Shown here in pieces: positions 15,691 to 25,128 of a stretch of DNA of 64,000 bases (within the stretch, counting starts at the first letter, position 1; each line of letters begins with the position of its first letter). The DNA is from Clostridiales bacterium (GTDB lineage: Bacteria > Bacillota > Clostridia > Saccharofermentanales > Saccharofermentanaceae), in NCBI GenBank assembly GCA_017529925.1, contig JAFXMZ010000017.1:62001-126000 (forward strand), written 5' to 3'. Made by a program: the position numbers and the translations under genes. The notes beneath the pieces were generated by a model. It searched no databases, was not told the DNA's origin, and worked only from the letters and a program-made list of their open reading frames with translations.

Positions 15691-17304
15691 ATGGAACTGA
15701 TCAAGGTTTTTATCTGTGAGGATGAGAGTATAGTCCGTGAAGGACTGAGGGACATGATACCGTGGGAGAAATACGGCTACGAATTCGTAGGCGATGCTCC
15801 CGACGGAGAGATGGCTCTGCCGATGATAAGAAAGCTCGAGCCCGATGTCCTCATCACCGATATAACGATGCCGTTCATGGACGGTCTTTCCCTGAGCAAG
15901 ACGGTCATCCGCGAACTTCCGGGGATAAAGATAATAATCATCAGCGGTTACAGCGACTTTGAATATGCGCGCCAGGCGATAGAGATAGGCGTTGAGCAGT
16001 ATCTCCTGAAGCCCGTCACCAAGGCAGACATGATAAAGGCCCTGGAAGGCACCAGGAAGAAGATATCCGAAGAGAATGAACAGAAGGATTTCCTGAGCAG
16101 ATATGAGCAGGAGTTCAAGAAGTTCGAGCGCTTTTCGCACAGGGCTTTCTTCGAGAAGCTCGTTGAAGGCTCACTCTCTGTACAGGAGATATATGAAGAG
16201 GCTGCTAAGCTCCATCTCAACCTTTCCGCGAACGGATATAACTTCGTCATCTTTTCGATCAGGGACGTTGAACAGTCGACTTATACGGACGACGCTGCGA
16301 AGGTCACCGACAGTCTCCTGAACTCCTTCCTTCAGTATCCCGACTACATACTGTTCAGATGCGGCCTGCTGTCATATGCCGTCCTCATCAAGGGCGATAT
16401 CGACAGGCTCCCCGAACTTGAGAAGAAGTGTGTCGACATGATAGAGAAGCACTGTACGGGATCCGGATCCTCGCTCGACTGGCATGTCGCCGTCGGTGTT
16501 CCGACTAACAGGCTCAGCGGTCTGTCATCGTGCTACGCCGAGGCCAACCGCGCATTCTCCTACAGGCACATGTTCCCGGCAAGACATGTCTTCACAACGG
16601 AAAACCTCAAGACGGAGGAATATACTCCCGACGAGTCGGACGTAAACAGGATCGATGCCGGCAAGTTCGACCCGATGATCATCAGGTATTTTGTACAGAT
16701 GGGCACGTCAAAAGAGATAGGGCCTTTCGTCGAGGAATATATCAGGGGTCTCGACGGAAGCGAGAAATCAATGCTCTTCAGATACTATCTTCTCGTCAGC
16801 ATCAGGGTCAACGTCGAGCTCGCACTGAAGGATTCCAATGTTGCGGCACAGGACATGTCTGATGCCCTTCCTTCATTCGATATGAATGCAAGTGCCGAGG
16901 ATGTCCGTGAATACCTTATCGATATCCTTACGGTCGCGATCAGGATGCGTGAGGCCGAAGCACAGAAGAGAGGAAATGACATCATCGACAGCGCCCTTGC
17001 TTATGTCAATCTCCACTATACGGACGAAGACATCTCGCTCGACGGGGTCGCAGAAGCGATCAATATAAGCTCGAACTATCTGAGCGCACTTTTCAGTCAC
17101 AAGGTCGGACAGTCTTTCATCGAGTATATAACCAAGAAGAGGATGGCAAAGGCCCGCCAGCTCCTGAGGACCACGGGCAAGCGTTCCGGCGAGATCGCGG
17201 GAGAGATAGGCTATAAGGATCCCCGTTATTTCTCATTCGTTTTCAAGAAGAACCAGGGATGCACTCCCAGCCAGTACAGAAGCGGAGAGACCGGAGAAGA
17301 ATGA
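15691..17304 (+). CDS. YesN-type response regulator with AraC output domain
   Basis: Cytoplasmic transcription factor of 537 residues. The receiver domain (1-120) has acidic residues near IKVFICEDES and phospho-acceptor Asp57 in VLITDITMPFMDG, then the conserved lysine in YLLKPVTKADM. A middle domain (about 150-420) has no clear family beyond the usual YesN linker. The C-terminal 100 residues form an AraC double helix-turn-helix (DGVAEAINISSNYLSALFSH and IAGEIGYKDPRYFSFVFKK). It overlaps the kinase gene by ATGA, so the two are translationally coupled. The context suggests that sugar uptake genes are its targets. Confidence 0.93.
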   Translation: MELIKVFICEDESIVREGLRDMIPWEKYGYEFVGDAPDGEMALPMIRKLEPDVLITDITMPFMDGLSLSKTVIRELPGIKIIIISGYSDFEYARQAIEIGVEQYLLKPVTKADMIKALEGTRKKISEENEQKDFLSRYEQEFKKFERFSHRAFFEKLVEGSLSVQEIYEEAAKLHLNLSANGYNFVIFSIRDVEQSTYTDDAAKVTDSLLNSFLQYPDYILFRCGLLSYAVLIKGDIDRLPELEKKCVDMIEKHCTGSGSSLDWHVAVGVPTNRLSGLSSCYAEANRAFSYRHMFPARHVFTTENLKTEEYTPDESDVNRIDAGKFDPMIIRYFVQMGTSKEIGPFVEEYIRGLDGSEKSMLFRYYLLVSIRVNVELALKDSNVAAQDMSDALPSFDMNASAEDVREYLIDILTVAIRMREAEAQKRGNDIIDSALAYVNLHYTDEDISLDGVAEAINISSNYLSALFSHKVGQSFIEYITKKRMAKARQLLRTTGKRSGEIAGEIGYKDPRYFSFVFKKNQGCTPSQYRSGETGEE

Positions 17305-18737
17305 TCTCCTTAAAGAGCAGGTTCAGCAGAAATACCGTACAGGGAAAGATGTTCCGTCTGATCCTGCAGATGTTCGTGCCGATACTTCTGATCCTCATCA
17401 TGATCTTCGCCATGATCCTCATACGTAACATCATGTATGCATCCGTTTCGGGAAATATCGTAAAGGCATCGGGATTCAACCAGAACTTCAAGAACGAGAT
17501 CGACTTTCAGATGTATCTCTATGTATCGGGCAGTTCGGACGAGATCCCGTGGGATGACGTTTCATCTGCCCGGAAGCTCGCCGAGGACCTTCTTGAGAAT
17601 ACGACTAATGCCGAGGGAAGAAAGGCGATGAACAACGTTCTCACCCTCTGCGACAATCTCAGCACATATATGGATCGCATCCAGAAGACGGAGCAGTATG
17701 ACGAGAGGATGACGCAGCTGCAGACGAATATCTACGGCATCACACAGCTTATCGAGGACCATATCTATTCCTATCTCTATTACGAAGCAGGAGAGATGGC
17801 AAGGATCCAGAACCAGCTCGATTTCTACCTTATGCTGGAGATCGTCTTCATCGTACTCGTTATCCTCATCATCACACCTGTCGTCCTGCGTCGTGCCCTC
17901 AGGATAAGCAGGAGCATCACGGATCCTATAGTTGCGATGAATGCACGAGTTGAACAGATCGGCGGCGGCGACCTGTCCGCACATACACCTGTCGAAACGG
18001 ACGATACGAGCCTTTCGATGCTCAGCACGGGTATCGAGGACATGGCAGGAAGGCTGAGCACGCAGATCGAGCTCAACCGCCAGGAGCAGATCAGGCTCAG
18101 GGACATAGAACTCTCGCTCATACAGGCACAGATCAATCCTCATTTCCTCTACAACACTCTCGATGCGATCGTATGGCTCATCGAGATCGGCAAGAACGAC
18201 CAGGCGGAACAGATGGTAACGCACCTTTCATCCTACTTCCGTTCATTCCTTTCCGACGGTAAGGACATCGTAACGATAGCAGAGGAAAAGACGCACATAC
18301 AGAGCTATCTCGAGATCCAGCAGGTCCGCTACAGGGATATACTCGAATACGATATCAGGATCGATCCCTTGATCGAGGATAACAAACTGCCCAAGCTTAC
18401 CCTGCAGCCCCTTGTCGAAAATGCCATCTACCACGGACTCAAGCCGAAGCGCGGCAAGGGCATGATCACCGTAACGGGCATCGCGAAGGATAATGAGATC
18501 GTCCTCACCGTCAGTGATACGGGTGCGGGAATGGACAAAGAGGATCTCGATAAACTGAGACAGCGTGTCATCGACGAGGATACGACCAGTTTCGGACTGA
18601 TATCAGTCTACAAGCGCCTCAGGCTCCTGTACGGTGATGAGTGCAGACTCGATATCGACAGCACTCCCGGTGAGGGAACATCGATATCCATACATATTCC
18701 GGGAAAGGCGGAGATAGAGAATGAAACGATACTTTAA
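17301..18737 (+). CDS. YesM-type sensor histidine kinase
   Basis: Membrane sensor of 478 residues from the ATG at 17301, which overlaps the regulator stop. TM1 lies at about 18-42, an extracytoplasmic helical domain at 45-173, TM2 at about 175-197 and HAMP at 198-250. The His_kinase domain has His281 in QAQINPHFLYNTLDAI, and the ATPase domain carries NAIYHGLKPKRGKG, VSDTGAGMD and FGLISVYKRL. The sensing domain is small (about 130 residues), compatible with reading a bound lipoprotein rather than sugar directly. It overlaps the next gene by 17 bases. Confidence 0.93.
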   Translation: MISLKSRFSRNTVQGKMFRLILQMFVPILLILIMIFAMILIRNIMYASVSGNIVKASGFNQNFKNEIDFQMYLYVSGSSDEIPWDDVSSARKLAEDLLENTTNAEGRKAMNNVLTLCDNLSTYMDRIQKTEQYDERMTQLQTNIYGITQLIEDHIYSYLYYEAGEMARIQNQLDFYLMLEIVFIVLVILIITPVVLRRALRISRSITDPIVAMNARVEQIGGGDLSAHTPVETDDTSLSMLSTGIEDMAGRLSTQIELNRQEQIRLRDIELSLIQAQINPHFLYNTLDAIVWLIEIGKNDQAEQMVTHLSSYFRSFLSDGKDIVTIAEEKTHIQSYLEIQQVRYRDILEYDIRIDPLIEDNKLPKLTLQPLVENAIYHGLKPKRGKGMITVTGIAKDNEIVLTVSDTGAGMDKEDLDKLRQRVIDEDTTSFGLISVYKRLRLLYGDECRLDIDSTPGEGTSISIHIPGKAEIENETIL

Positions 18738-19707
18738 CATCATACTGTCGGTTATCCTTATCCTGGCCTTTGCCTCATGCGGAAAGAAGAAGATCCCGGA
18801 GGGAACAGAGAAAGATCTTTTCGTTATCGGTTTTTCGCAGGTCGGATCAGAATCAGACTGGCGTCTTGCAAATACGGAATCCATGGTACAGACATTCAAA
18901 AACGAGAACGGCTATGAGCTCATAGTCGAGAATGCCAAACAGCAGCAGGACAACCAGCTTTCGGCCATACGTAACTTCATACTGGAGGACGTCGACCTGA
19001 TAATCATCGCACCGACCATAGAGGAAGGATGGGATACGGTCCTCAATGAGGTCCATGACGCGGGCATCCCGGTCATCATCATCGACCGTTCCGTCAATGT
19101 ATGGAACAAGGATCTTTTCCTTACGAATATCGGTTCGGATTTCTTTGAACAGGGATCCCGTGCCATATCATGGCTCGAGGAGAATGACGATTCATCTCCC
19201 GGAAACAGGCTCAAGATACTCCACCTTCAGGGAACGCTCGGAGCGACTGCCCAGATCCAGAGAACGAAAGCTCTCGAGGATGCAATGAAGGAACACCCGA
19301 ACTGGACTATGGTATCCCAGCTCTACGGAGATTTCACGGAAGCAAAAGCATATGAGGTCATGACCGAATACCTGAAGAAGAGCCGTGATATAGACGTCAT
19401 ATACAGCGAGAATGACAACATGACATTCGGAGCGATGCGCGCACTCGACGAGGCGGGGATCACATACGGCGAAGGCGGTCAGGTGAAGATCATCACTTTC
19501 GACGCGACAAAGAAGGCTCTCCAGTACTGTCTCGACGGCAAGATAAATCTGTGCGTTGAATGTAATCCGATGCACGGCCCCTATGTGCTCGATCTCATAG
19601 AAAAGTACCGTGCCGGCGAGGCGATACCCAAGCAGGTATATGTCGAGGAATCGGTCTTCACGAAGGACGACCTGACCCAGGATTTCATTAATTCAAGAGG
19701 ATACTGA
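18721..19707 (+). CDS. Sugar-binding lipoprotein linked to the sensor kinase
   Basis: Periplasmic-binding-protein family (Peripla_BP_4, ribose/galactose type), 328 residues, outside the membrane by lipid anchor at Cys20 (LAFASC). Typical segments are VIGFSQVGSESDWR, DLIIIAPTIEEGWDTVL, VIIIDRSVNVW, and ENDNMTFGAMRALDEAG; DLFLTNIGSD also fits. It has no permease or ATPase of its own: its only neighbours are the kinase (17-base overlap upstream) and the convergent repressor (5-base gap). It probably senses sugar for the kinase, but it could also deliver sugar to the ABC transporter at 22495. Its sequence is similar in layout to the binding protein at 21426. Confidence 0.88.
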   Translation: MKRYFNIILSVILILAFASCGKKKIPEGTEKDLFVIGFSQVGSESDWRLANTESMVQTFKNENGYELIVENAKQQQDNQLSAIRNFILEDVDLIIIAPTIEEGWDTVLNEVHDAGIPVIIIDRSVNVWNKDLFLTNIGSDFFEQGSRAISWLEENDDSSPGNRLKILHLQGTLGATAQIQRTKALEDAMKEHPNWTMVSQLYGDFTEAKAYEVMTEYLKKSRDIDVIYSENDNMTFGAMRALDEAGITYGEGGQVKIITFDATKKALQYCLDGKINLCVECNPMHGPYVLDLIEKYRAGEAIPKQVYVEESVFTKDDLTQDFINSRGY

Positions 19708-19712
19708 CAGAC

Positions 19713-20777
19713 TCAGCCGCTCTTTCTGACCGTGATCTCCCACGGCAGTCTGCGGCTTCTGTATGTCTTCCCGTCGGCAATGGCAAAGACGGCATCCGCA
19801 CATGCTCTCGCGAGGGATCTTTCGGGAAGTCCCGCAGAAGTGATGCCGACATCTCCCTGTGCCGCATAATAGCTGTTGTCAAAACTTACCACGGCGATGT
19901 CTTCGGGAACTCTCTTTCCGCCCTTCCTTATCATCGTTATCAGCTGATATGCGATCATGTCGTCATGACAGATAACTGCGGTCTTGTTTCTTAAACATCC
20001 GTCTGCGAACCTGCGCAGGAAACCCCTTTCTCCCCTTATGAGGTCATTGAGTTCATCTGTCCTGAACAGATAATACCCCGTCTCGTCGAAAGGAAGCCCC
20101 AGCTCGTTGCACGCCTTCATACATCCCTTGTATTTCTCGAGGCCTTCCGTATCGTCTATCCTGAAGATGCCTCCGATCCTCTTATGGCCCTCCTGTGCAA
20201 GGTGCCTAATGAGCATTTCTGCGCCTTCCGTATTGTCGGCACTGATAAGCAAAGAGTCCTCAGGAAACCTGTATGCCGAATTGAGATATATGACCGGTAT
20301 ACCCTTCGATCTTGCCTCCAGGATCAGGGGGATGTTCGGATTGGGTATCACATTGTGCAGGGGCTCTATTATCAGCGCGAAAGGCATCTCCCTGACGGCC
20401 TTCCTTAAGATCTCTCCCTCTGTACTCACGAATCCGTTCGTGGAGAAGCACTTAAGTTCGAACTTCCTTCCGTGCAGCTGCGCCTTCAGCCCCTGTATAA
20501 AGGCGGGAGACGTATATCTGTCCTCATCCTCGGTGATAAAGAAGACTGTGTTTGCATTCGATGAAACACGCGGAGCTATAAACGATCCGCTTCCCTTCTT
20601 CTTCACTATCATTCCCCTGTCCTCGAGGAGCGACAGTGCCATACGGACCGTCTGACGGCTGCATGAATACTTCGAGCACAGATCGCTCTCTGAAGGAAGA
20701 CGGTCCCTGCCGTCTCTCATCATCTGACGGATCTCTGTCTCCAGCTTGTCCGCGATGCCTTCATATTTGGAAGTCAT
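19713..20777 (-). CDS. GntR/LacI-type transcriptional repressor, AraR-like
   Basis: Cytoplasmic regulator of 354 residues. A GntR winged helix (1-70: LPSESDLCSKYSCSRQTVRMALSLLEDRGMI, KKKGSGSFIAP) is fused to a LacI-type sugar-binding domain (about 78-354: VFFITEDEDRYTSPAFIQG, LLISADNTEGAEMLIRHL, ICHDDMIAYQLITMIRKGGKRVPEDIAV cut here into its recognisable parts). This is the layout of B. subtilis AraR, which releases DNA on binding arabinose. Its position facing the arabinose operon supports the same role. The start follows GAGGGG. A symbol is withheld because orthology is not shown. Confidence 0.88.
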   Translation of the reverse strand: MTSKYEGIADKLETEIRQMMRDGRDRLPSESDLCSKYSCSRQTVRMALSLLEDRGMIVKKKGSGSFIAPRVSSNANTVFFITEDEDRYTSPAFIQGLKAQLHGRKFELKCFSTNGFVSTEGEILRKAVREMPFALIIEPLHNVIPNPNIPLILEARSKGIPVIYLNSAYRFPEDSLLISADNTEGAEMLIRHLAQEGHKRIGGIFRIDDTEGLEKYKGCMKACNELGLPFDETGYYLFRTDELNDLIRGERGFLRRFADGCLRNKTAVICHDDMIAYQLITMIRKGGKRVPEDIAVVSFDNSYYAAQGDVGITSAGLPERSLARACADAVFAIADGKTYRSRRLPWEITVRKSG

Positions 20778-20812
20778 GACGATACCCCTCTTATTGATAT
20801 ATGTACCGATTA

Positions 20813-20842
20813 ATTATAACCTGCCCGTACCCGACTTGACAA
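20813..20842 (-). promoter_or_regulatory. Promoter of the GntR/LacI repressor gene
   Basis: Minus strand TTGTCA (20842-20837), an 18-base spacer and TATAAT (20818-20813), 36 bases before the start codon. Confidence 0.6.
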
Positions 20843-20890
20843 TTTGAGGGCGTTGTCAGATGCGGACCATCAAAAACGGCCTCTGCCCGA

Positions 20891-21014
20891 TGGACTCAAA
20901 AATGGACTCAATTCACATCAATTGAGTCCAAGATTAAGTCCATTTGCTTCAAAATACTCAAATATGAACTCAATCCACTTCAATTGAGTCCAAAATTGAG
21001 TTCATTTTTTCAAA
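20891..21014. repeat. Two 62-bp tandem units of nested inverted half-sites
   Basis: Each unit has four half-sites of TGGACTCAA type in the order forward, forward, reverse, reverse. Unit 1: 20891, 20903, 20922 (reverse), 20934 (reverse). Unit 2: 20953 (degenerate), 20965, 20984 (reverse), 20996 (reverse). The same-direction sites are always 12 bases apart and the units exactly 62 bases apart. The inner pair of unit 1 is a perfect 11-base palindrome (20903-20913 with 20920-20930). The array lies between the repressor and the sugar transporter, so an operator array for the repressor or the AraC-type regulator is likely. It could also form cruciforms. Confidence 0.75.
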
Positions 21015-21425
21015 TGACCGGATGCAGAGATTTTAAGCTTTACGCTTTTTTCGCCCGTCCGGGTCATGTTCCTGTTTGTTTTTTTATCGGGTTTGGCGCC
21101 GGGGCTCTAATTATTTCGGGATGAGGGGCTCCGGCTTGTTCATTATGTATCCGTATCAACCTGTCATCGATGCCGGACGCATCATAAGATATTCAACAAA
21201 AGCGTATAAGATATCCCACAAAAAGCAGACATATTCCACGTCACGGCAGGATCTGTACGTTATGTCAAACGCCGCTTCAGTATCTGTATTTATGCAATCT
21301 ATCCAATCTGTCCACATGACCTTCATGTTTATTGCGGCTTCCTTTTCGCTGTGTTTTACTGAAGCCAGAGGAACAGGGACAACCTGTGATCAAAACAAAA
21401 ACTATAAAGGAAAGAGGCGAAAACA
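21015..21425 (+). other. Long leader or promoter region before the ara operon
   Basis: About 410 bases without a convincing gene. It is AT-rich with several T-runs near 21044 and 21078. I cannot assign one promoter: TATAAG near 21207 and other partial matches are equally weak. No riboswitch I know is apparent. The ribosome binding site AAAGAGG of the binding-protein gene lies at its end. Confidence 0.4.
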
Positions 21426-22388
21426 ATGAAGAAACTTGTTTCAATCTTACTCACTGCAGCTTTCGTAGCTACAATGGCTATCGGAATGTGTGCCTGCTCC
21501 AAGAGCGAAGACGACGGTGATAAGCTCATCAAGGTCGGTATCATCAACAACGATCCTAACGAGTCCGGTTACCGTACGGCAAACGACAATGACATGAAGG
21601 CTACATTTACTAAGGAAAACGGATATGACGCTTCCTTCGCTTACAGCCTTAAGAACGAAGAGCAGATCGCAGCAGCTCAGAAGTTCATCCAGGACGAAGT
21701 TGACTATCTCCTTATCTCCGCAGCCGGTACATCCGGTTGGGATTCCGTTCTCAAGGATGCTAAGGATGCAGGAATCAAGGTAATCCTCTTCGACAGAACG
21801 ATCGACGCAGACGAGAGCCTTTATGAGGCTTCCATCGTTTCCGACATGGCTAAGGAAGGTGAGACAGCAGTTGATTGGCTCGCTTCCCAGAACCTTTCTG
21901 AGTACAACGTAATCCATATCCAGGGCGTTATGGGTTCATCCGCTCAGATCGGACGTTCCGGCGCTCTCGATGCAAAGGTTGCAGCTGAGGATAACTGGAA
22001 CATTGTTACACAGCAGACAGCTGAGTGGAACGCAGAGAATGCACAGCAGATCGTTCAGGCAGTTATCGACTCCGGTGAGTCCTTCAACGTAATCTATGCT
22101 GAGAATGACGATATGGCTAAGGGTGCCGTTCAGGCTCTTGATAAGGCTAACATCTCTCACGGCGTAGGCAAGGACGTTATCGTTATCGGTTTCGACTGCA
22201 ACAAGTGGGCTCTCGAAGAACTCCTCGCAGGCAACTGGAACTATGATGGACAGTGCAATCCTTTCCAGGCTTCCTACATCGACGACATCATCAAGAATGG
22301 TGCTAAGCAGAAGGTCGTAATCATGGAAGAGAAGGGCTTTGACGCTACAACGATCACACAGGACGACGTTGACAAGTACGGTATCTGA
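21426..22388 (+). CDS. Sugar ABC transporter substrate-binding lipoprotein
   Basis: Captures pentose outside the cell for the permeases encoded downstream. The 320 residues start with a signal peptide and a lipobox at Cys24 (GMCAC), then follow Peripla_BP_4 motifs: VGIINNDPNESGYRTAND, LLISAAGTSGWDSVLKDA, VILFDRTIDADE, YAENDDMAKGAVQALDKA and IVIGFDCNKWA-like text near 255. Its codons are visibly biased toward GCT, TCC and AAG compared with neighbours, as expected for an abundant protein. A terminator-like hairpin follows, so this gene is probably transcribed more than the rest of the operon. Arabinose is inferred from araA and araD downstream. Confidence 0.92.
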   Translation: MKKLVSILLTAAFVATMAIGMCACSKSEDDGDKLIKVGIINNDPNESGYRTANDNDMKATFTKENGYDASFAYSLKNEEQIAAAQKFIQDEVDYLLISAAGTSGWDSVLKDAKDAGIKVILFDRTIDADESLYEASIVSDMAKEGETAVDWLASQNLSEYNVIHIQGVMGSSAQIGRSGALDAKVAAEDNWNIVTQQTAEWNAENAQQIVQAVIDSGESFNVIYAENDDMAKGAVQALDKANISHGVGKDVIVIGFDCNKWALEELLAGNWNYDGQCNPFQASYIDDIIKNGAKQKVVIMEEKGFDATTITQDDVDKYGI

Positions 22389-22426
22389 TCCAAGTATCGC
22401 ATAACTTAATCAACTAAGTAACCACT

Positions 22427-22469
22427 GGATGTGCGGTGCGGTTTTCATCGCATCGCACATCCTTTTTTT
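22427..22469 (+). terminator. Intercistronic partial terminator
   Basis: A 14-base stem (22427-22440 with 22449-22462, one mismatch) with loop GTTTTCAT is followed by seven T. It sits between the binding protein and the ATPase gene of the same operon, where read-through would give more binding protein than membrane subunits. Confidence 0.75.
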
Positions 22470-22494
22470 GAAAAAGAAACAGGAGGCAAATACT

Positions 22495-23999
22495 ATGGAA
22501 ACAGGCGCTGTATTGGAAATGCGCGGAATCTGCAAGTATTTCCCTGGTGTACGTGCGCTTGAGCAGGTCGACTTCACCCTGAGGGAAGGCGAGATCCATG
22601 CTCTTATGGGCGAGAACGGCGCAGGAAAATCAACACTCATAAAGGTGTTGACAGGCGTCTATCCCAAGGACGGAGGAGAGATCCGCCTTAAGGGAAGCGA
22701 CAAGCCGGTCCATATCCGTTCCCCTCAGGAGGCGCAGAATATGGGCATCAGCACGGTATATCAGGAGATAACTCTGTGTCCGAACCTGACCGTTGCCGAG
22801 AATATGTATATCGGACGTACAAAAGGTCCTCTCACTAACTGGAGAAAGATCAATAATGATGCGGGAAAGCTCCTCGATTCACTCGGTATTCCCGCTTTGC
22901 CCGCACAACAGCTCGGAAGCTGCTCCATCGCAGTCCAGCAGATGGTCGCGATAGCACGTGCGGTAGATATGGAATGTAAGGTACTGATACTCGATGAGCC
23001 TACTTCCTCCCTCGACGAACAGGAAGTCGAGAAACTCTTCAAGCTCATGCGCGATCTTAAGGAAAAGGGCGTCGGTATCATATTCGTTACACACTTCCTC
23101 GAGCAGGTCTATGAAGTCTGTGACCGTATCACGGTACTGCGTGACGGTACTCTCGTAGGCGAATACGTAATAGAAGACCTGCCCCGTGTCCAGCTCGTAT
23201 CCAAGATGCTCGGCAAGGATTTTGACGACATGGCGGACATCAAGAGCGAATCTGACACAGATAAGATCGACTATAACAGCACTCCCGTCTATGAAGCGAA
23301 GAAGCTCGCCGGCACTACCGGCATCAAGCCTTTCGACTTCTCGATCCATAAGGGTGAGGTTAACGGATTTACGGGACTTCTCGGATCCGGACGAAGCGAG
23401 TGCGTTCGTGCCATATTCGGCGCAGATAAGGTAAGCGGCGGAACCGTCATGATGAACGGCAAGAAGGTTAAGATCAATAAGCCTCTCGACGCCATGAAGA
23501 ACGGAATATCATATCTTCCCGAGGACAGAAAGCGCGACGGTATCGTCGGAGATCTGTCGGTAAGGGACAACATCATACTCGCGCTTCAGGTAATGAAGGG
23601 ATTCTTCAGGCCTTTCTCGCGTGCCCAGGCTGAAGCTTTTGCAGATGAATACATTAAGCTCCTGAGCATCAAGACAGCATCTTCCGAGACTCCCATCAAG
23701 TCCCTGTCGGGCGGCAACCAGCAAAAGGTCATACTTGCGCGCTGGCTCCTCGCGAACCCGGTATATCTGATCCTCGACGAACCTACGAGAGGTATCGATA
23801 TCGGAACCAAGGTTGAGATACAGAAGCTCGTCCTGAAGCTCGCAGCGGAAGGCAAGAGCGTAACATTCATCTCCTCCGAGATCGACGAGATGATAAGGAC
23901 ATGTTCAAGGCTCGTCGTAATGCGTGACGGCAAGGTCGTCGGCGAACTGTCGGGCAACGATCTCAACCAGAATAAGATAATGGCAACTATAGCAGGAGG
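22495..23999 (+). CDS. Sugar ABC transporter ATP-binding protein (AraG/MglA type)
   Basis: Energises sugar import at the inner face of the membrane. Two fused ATPase halves: the first has Walker A GENGAGKST, Walker B VLILDEPTSSLDE and SCSIAVQQMVAIARA. The second has the family's usual degenerate P-loop GLLGSGRSE, signature LSGGNQQKVILARWL and LILDEPTRGIDIG. The true start is ATG 22495 with AGGAGG nine bases upstream; a longer reading would include the terminator hairpin. About 505 residues, the family norm. The reading frame runs to the stop at 24012, just overlapping the first permease (ATGA); the final codons beyond 23999 encode GGESK. Confidence 0.93.
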
Positions 24000-24008
24000 T
24001 GAATCCAA

Positions 24009-25127
24009 ATGAGTACATCTCAAAAAGATCTCAAGCTGAAGAAAAGATCCTTCAGCGCCTTCCTCGGTAATATGGTGCGTCAGCAGCTCTTCATACCTGT
24101 TGCTGCCCTCCTCATACTGGTCCTCTTCAATCTCATAATGGACCCTTCATTCTTTAAGATCGAACTCGGGCACAACAGTGCAGGCGATCCCGTTCTGTCC
24201 GGTTATCTCATAACCATCATCGACTACGCATCAGAGCTTGCGATCCTCGCCATCGGAATGACACTGGTCACATCCGCTTCCGGAGGACAGGATATCAGCG
24301 TCGGTGCCGCAATGGCCATCGCGGGATCCGTAGTACTCCGTGTACTGTGCGGTAACAATCCCCGCCCCGAGCATATGCAGACTTCCATCATCGTCGCATT
24401 CCTTATAGCGGTCCTCGTGTCGATGTGCTTCGGTGCTTTCAACGGAATGCTCGTCGCCTTCTTCAAGATACAGCCGATGGTCGCGACGCTGATCCTGTAT
24501 ACTGCAGGACGTTCGATCGCTGCATGGATCAACAAGAACAAGCTCCCCGTCATAAGCGATCCGAGCTTCGGTTACTTTGGAAACTCGATCCCCGGGATAC
24601 CTCTCCCTACGCCGATATTCATAGCTGTCATCTGCATGATCATAATCGCCGTTGTGCTTAAGTTTACGAACCTCAGACTCTATTCACAGTCTGTCGGTAT
24701 CAACTCCAGTTCCTCGAGGCTCAACGGTATCAATCCCCAGATGGTGAAGTTCCTGACTTTCGTCATCCTCGGTGTCTGTGTTGCAGTTGCCGGATTCATC
24801 AAGGTAAGCCGTCTTTCGACGATCAACTATTCAGTCATCGCGAAAGATATCGAGATGGACGCCATCCTTGCTGTTGCTCTCGGCGGTAACTCATTAGGAG
24901 GCGGTAAGTTCAACATGAAGGCATCCATCATCGGTGCATATGTTATCCAGTTCCTTACGACCACTCTTACAAAGTTCAAGGTCAACTCCACGGCTATCCC
25001 CGCCTACAAGGCTGTCGTAGTAATCATCCTCGTAGTCCTCTCGGCACCTATAGTCCGCGAGAAGATGGGAACTCTCAGGAAAAAGCTCGCCCGTTCAAAA
25101 GGAAATGTAGGAAAGGAGGTGGCTTGA
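24009..25127 (+). CDS. Sugar ABC transporter permease 1
   Basis: Integral membrane subunit of the BPD_transp_2 (RbsC/AraH) family, 372 residues with about 8-10 hydrophobic helices. Family motifs include GGQDISVGAAMAIAGSV, FFKIQPMVATLILYTAGR and ALGGNSLGGGKFN. It overlaps the ATPase gene by four bases (ATGA), so they are coupled, and is one base from the second permease. With permease 2 it forms the heterodimeric channel. Confidence 0.92.
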   Translation: MSTSQKDLKLKKRSFSAFLGNMVRQQLFIPVAALLILVLFNLIMDPSFFKIELGHNSAGDPVLSGYLITIIDYASELAILAIGMTLVTSASGGQDISVGAAMAIAGSVVLRVLCGNNPRPEHMQTSIIVAFLIAVLVSMCFGAFNGMLVAFFKIQPMVATLILYTAGRSIAAWINKNKLPVISDPSFGYFGNSIPGIPLPTPIFIAVICMIIIAVVLKFTNLRLYSQSVGINSSSSRLNGINPQMVKFLTFVILGVCVAVAGFIKVSRLSTINYSVIAKDIEMDAILAVALGGNSLGGGKFNMKASIIGAYVIQFLTTTLTKFKVNSTAIPAYKAVVVIILVVLSAPIVREKMGTLRKKLARSKGNVGKEVA

Positions 25128-25128
25128 T

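Noticed and set aside
15604..16140. Frame antisense to the response regulator receiver domain
   Set aside because: The receiver domain on the plus strand explains the sequence.
20891..21014. CRISPR array
   Set aside because: Only two units, repeat and spacer cannot be separated, and the units carry internal inverted half-sites; no cas genes.
21076..21429. 117-codon plus-strand frame before the sugar-binding gene
   Set aside because: No ribosome binding site, atypical composition, and it overlaps the binding-protein start in another frame.
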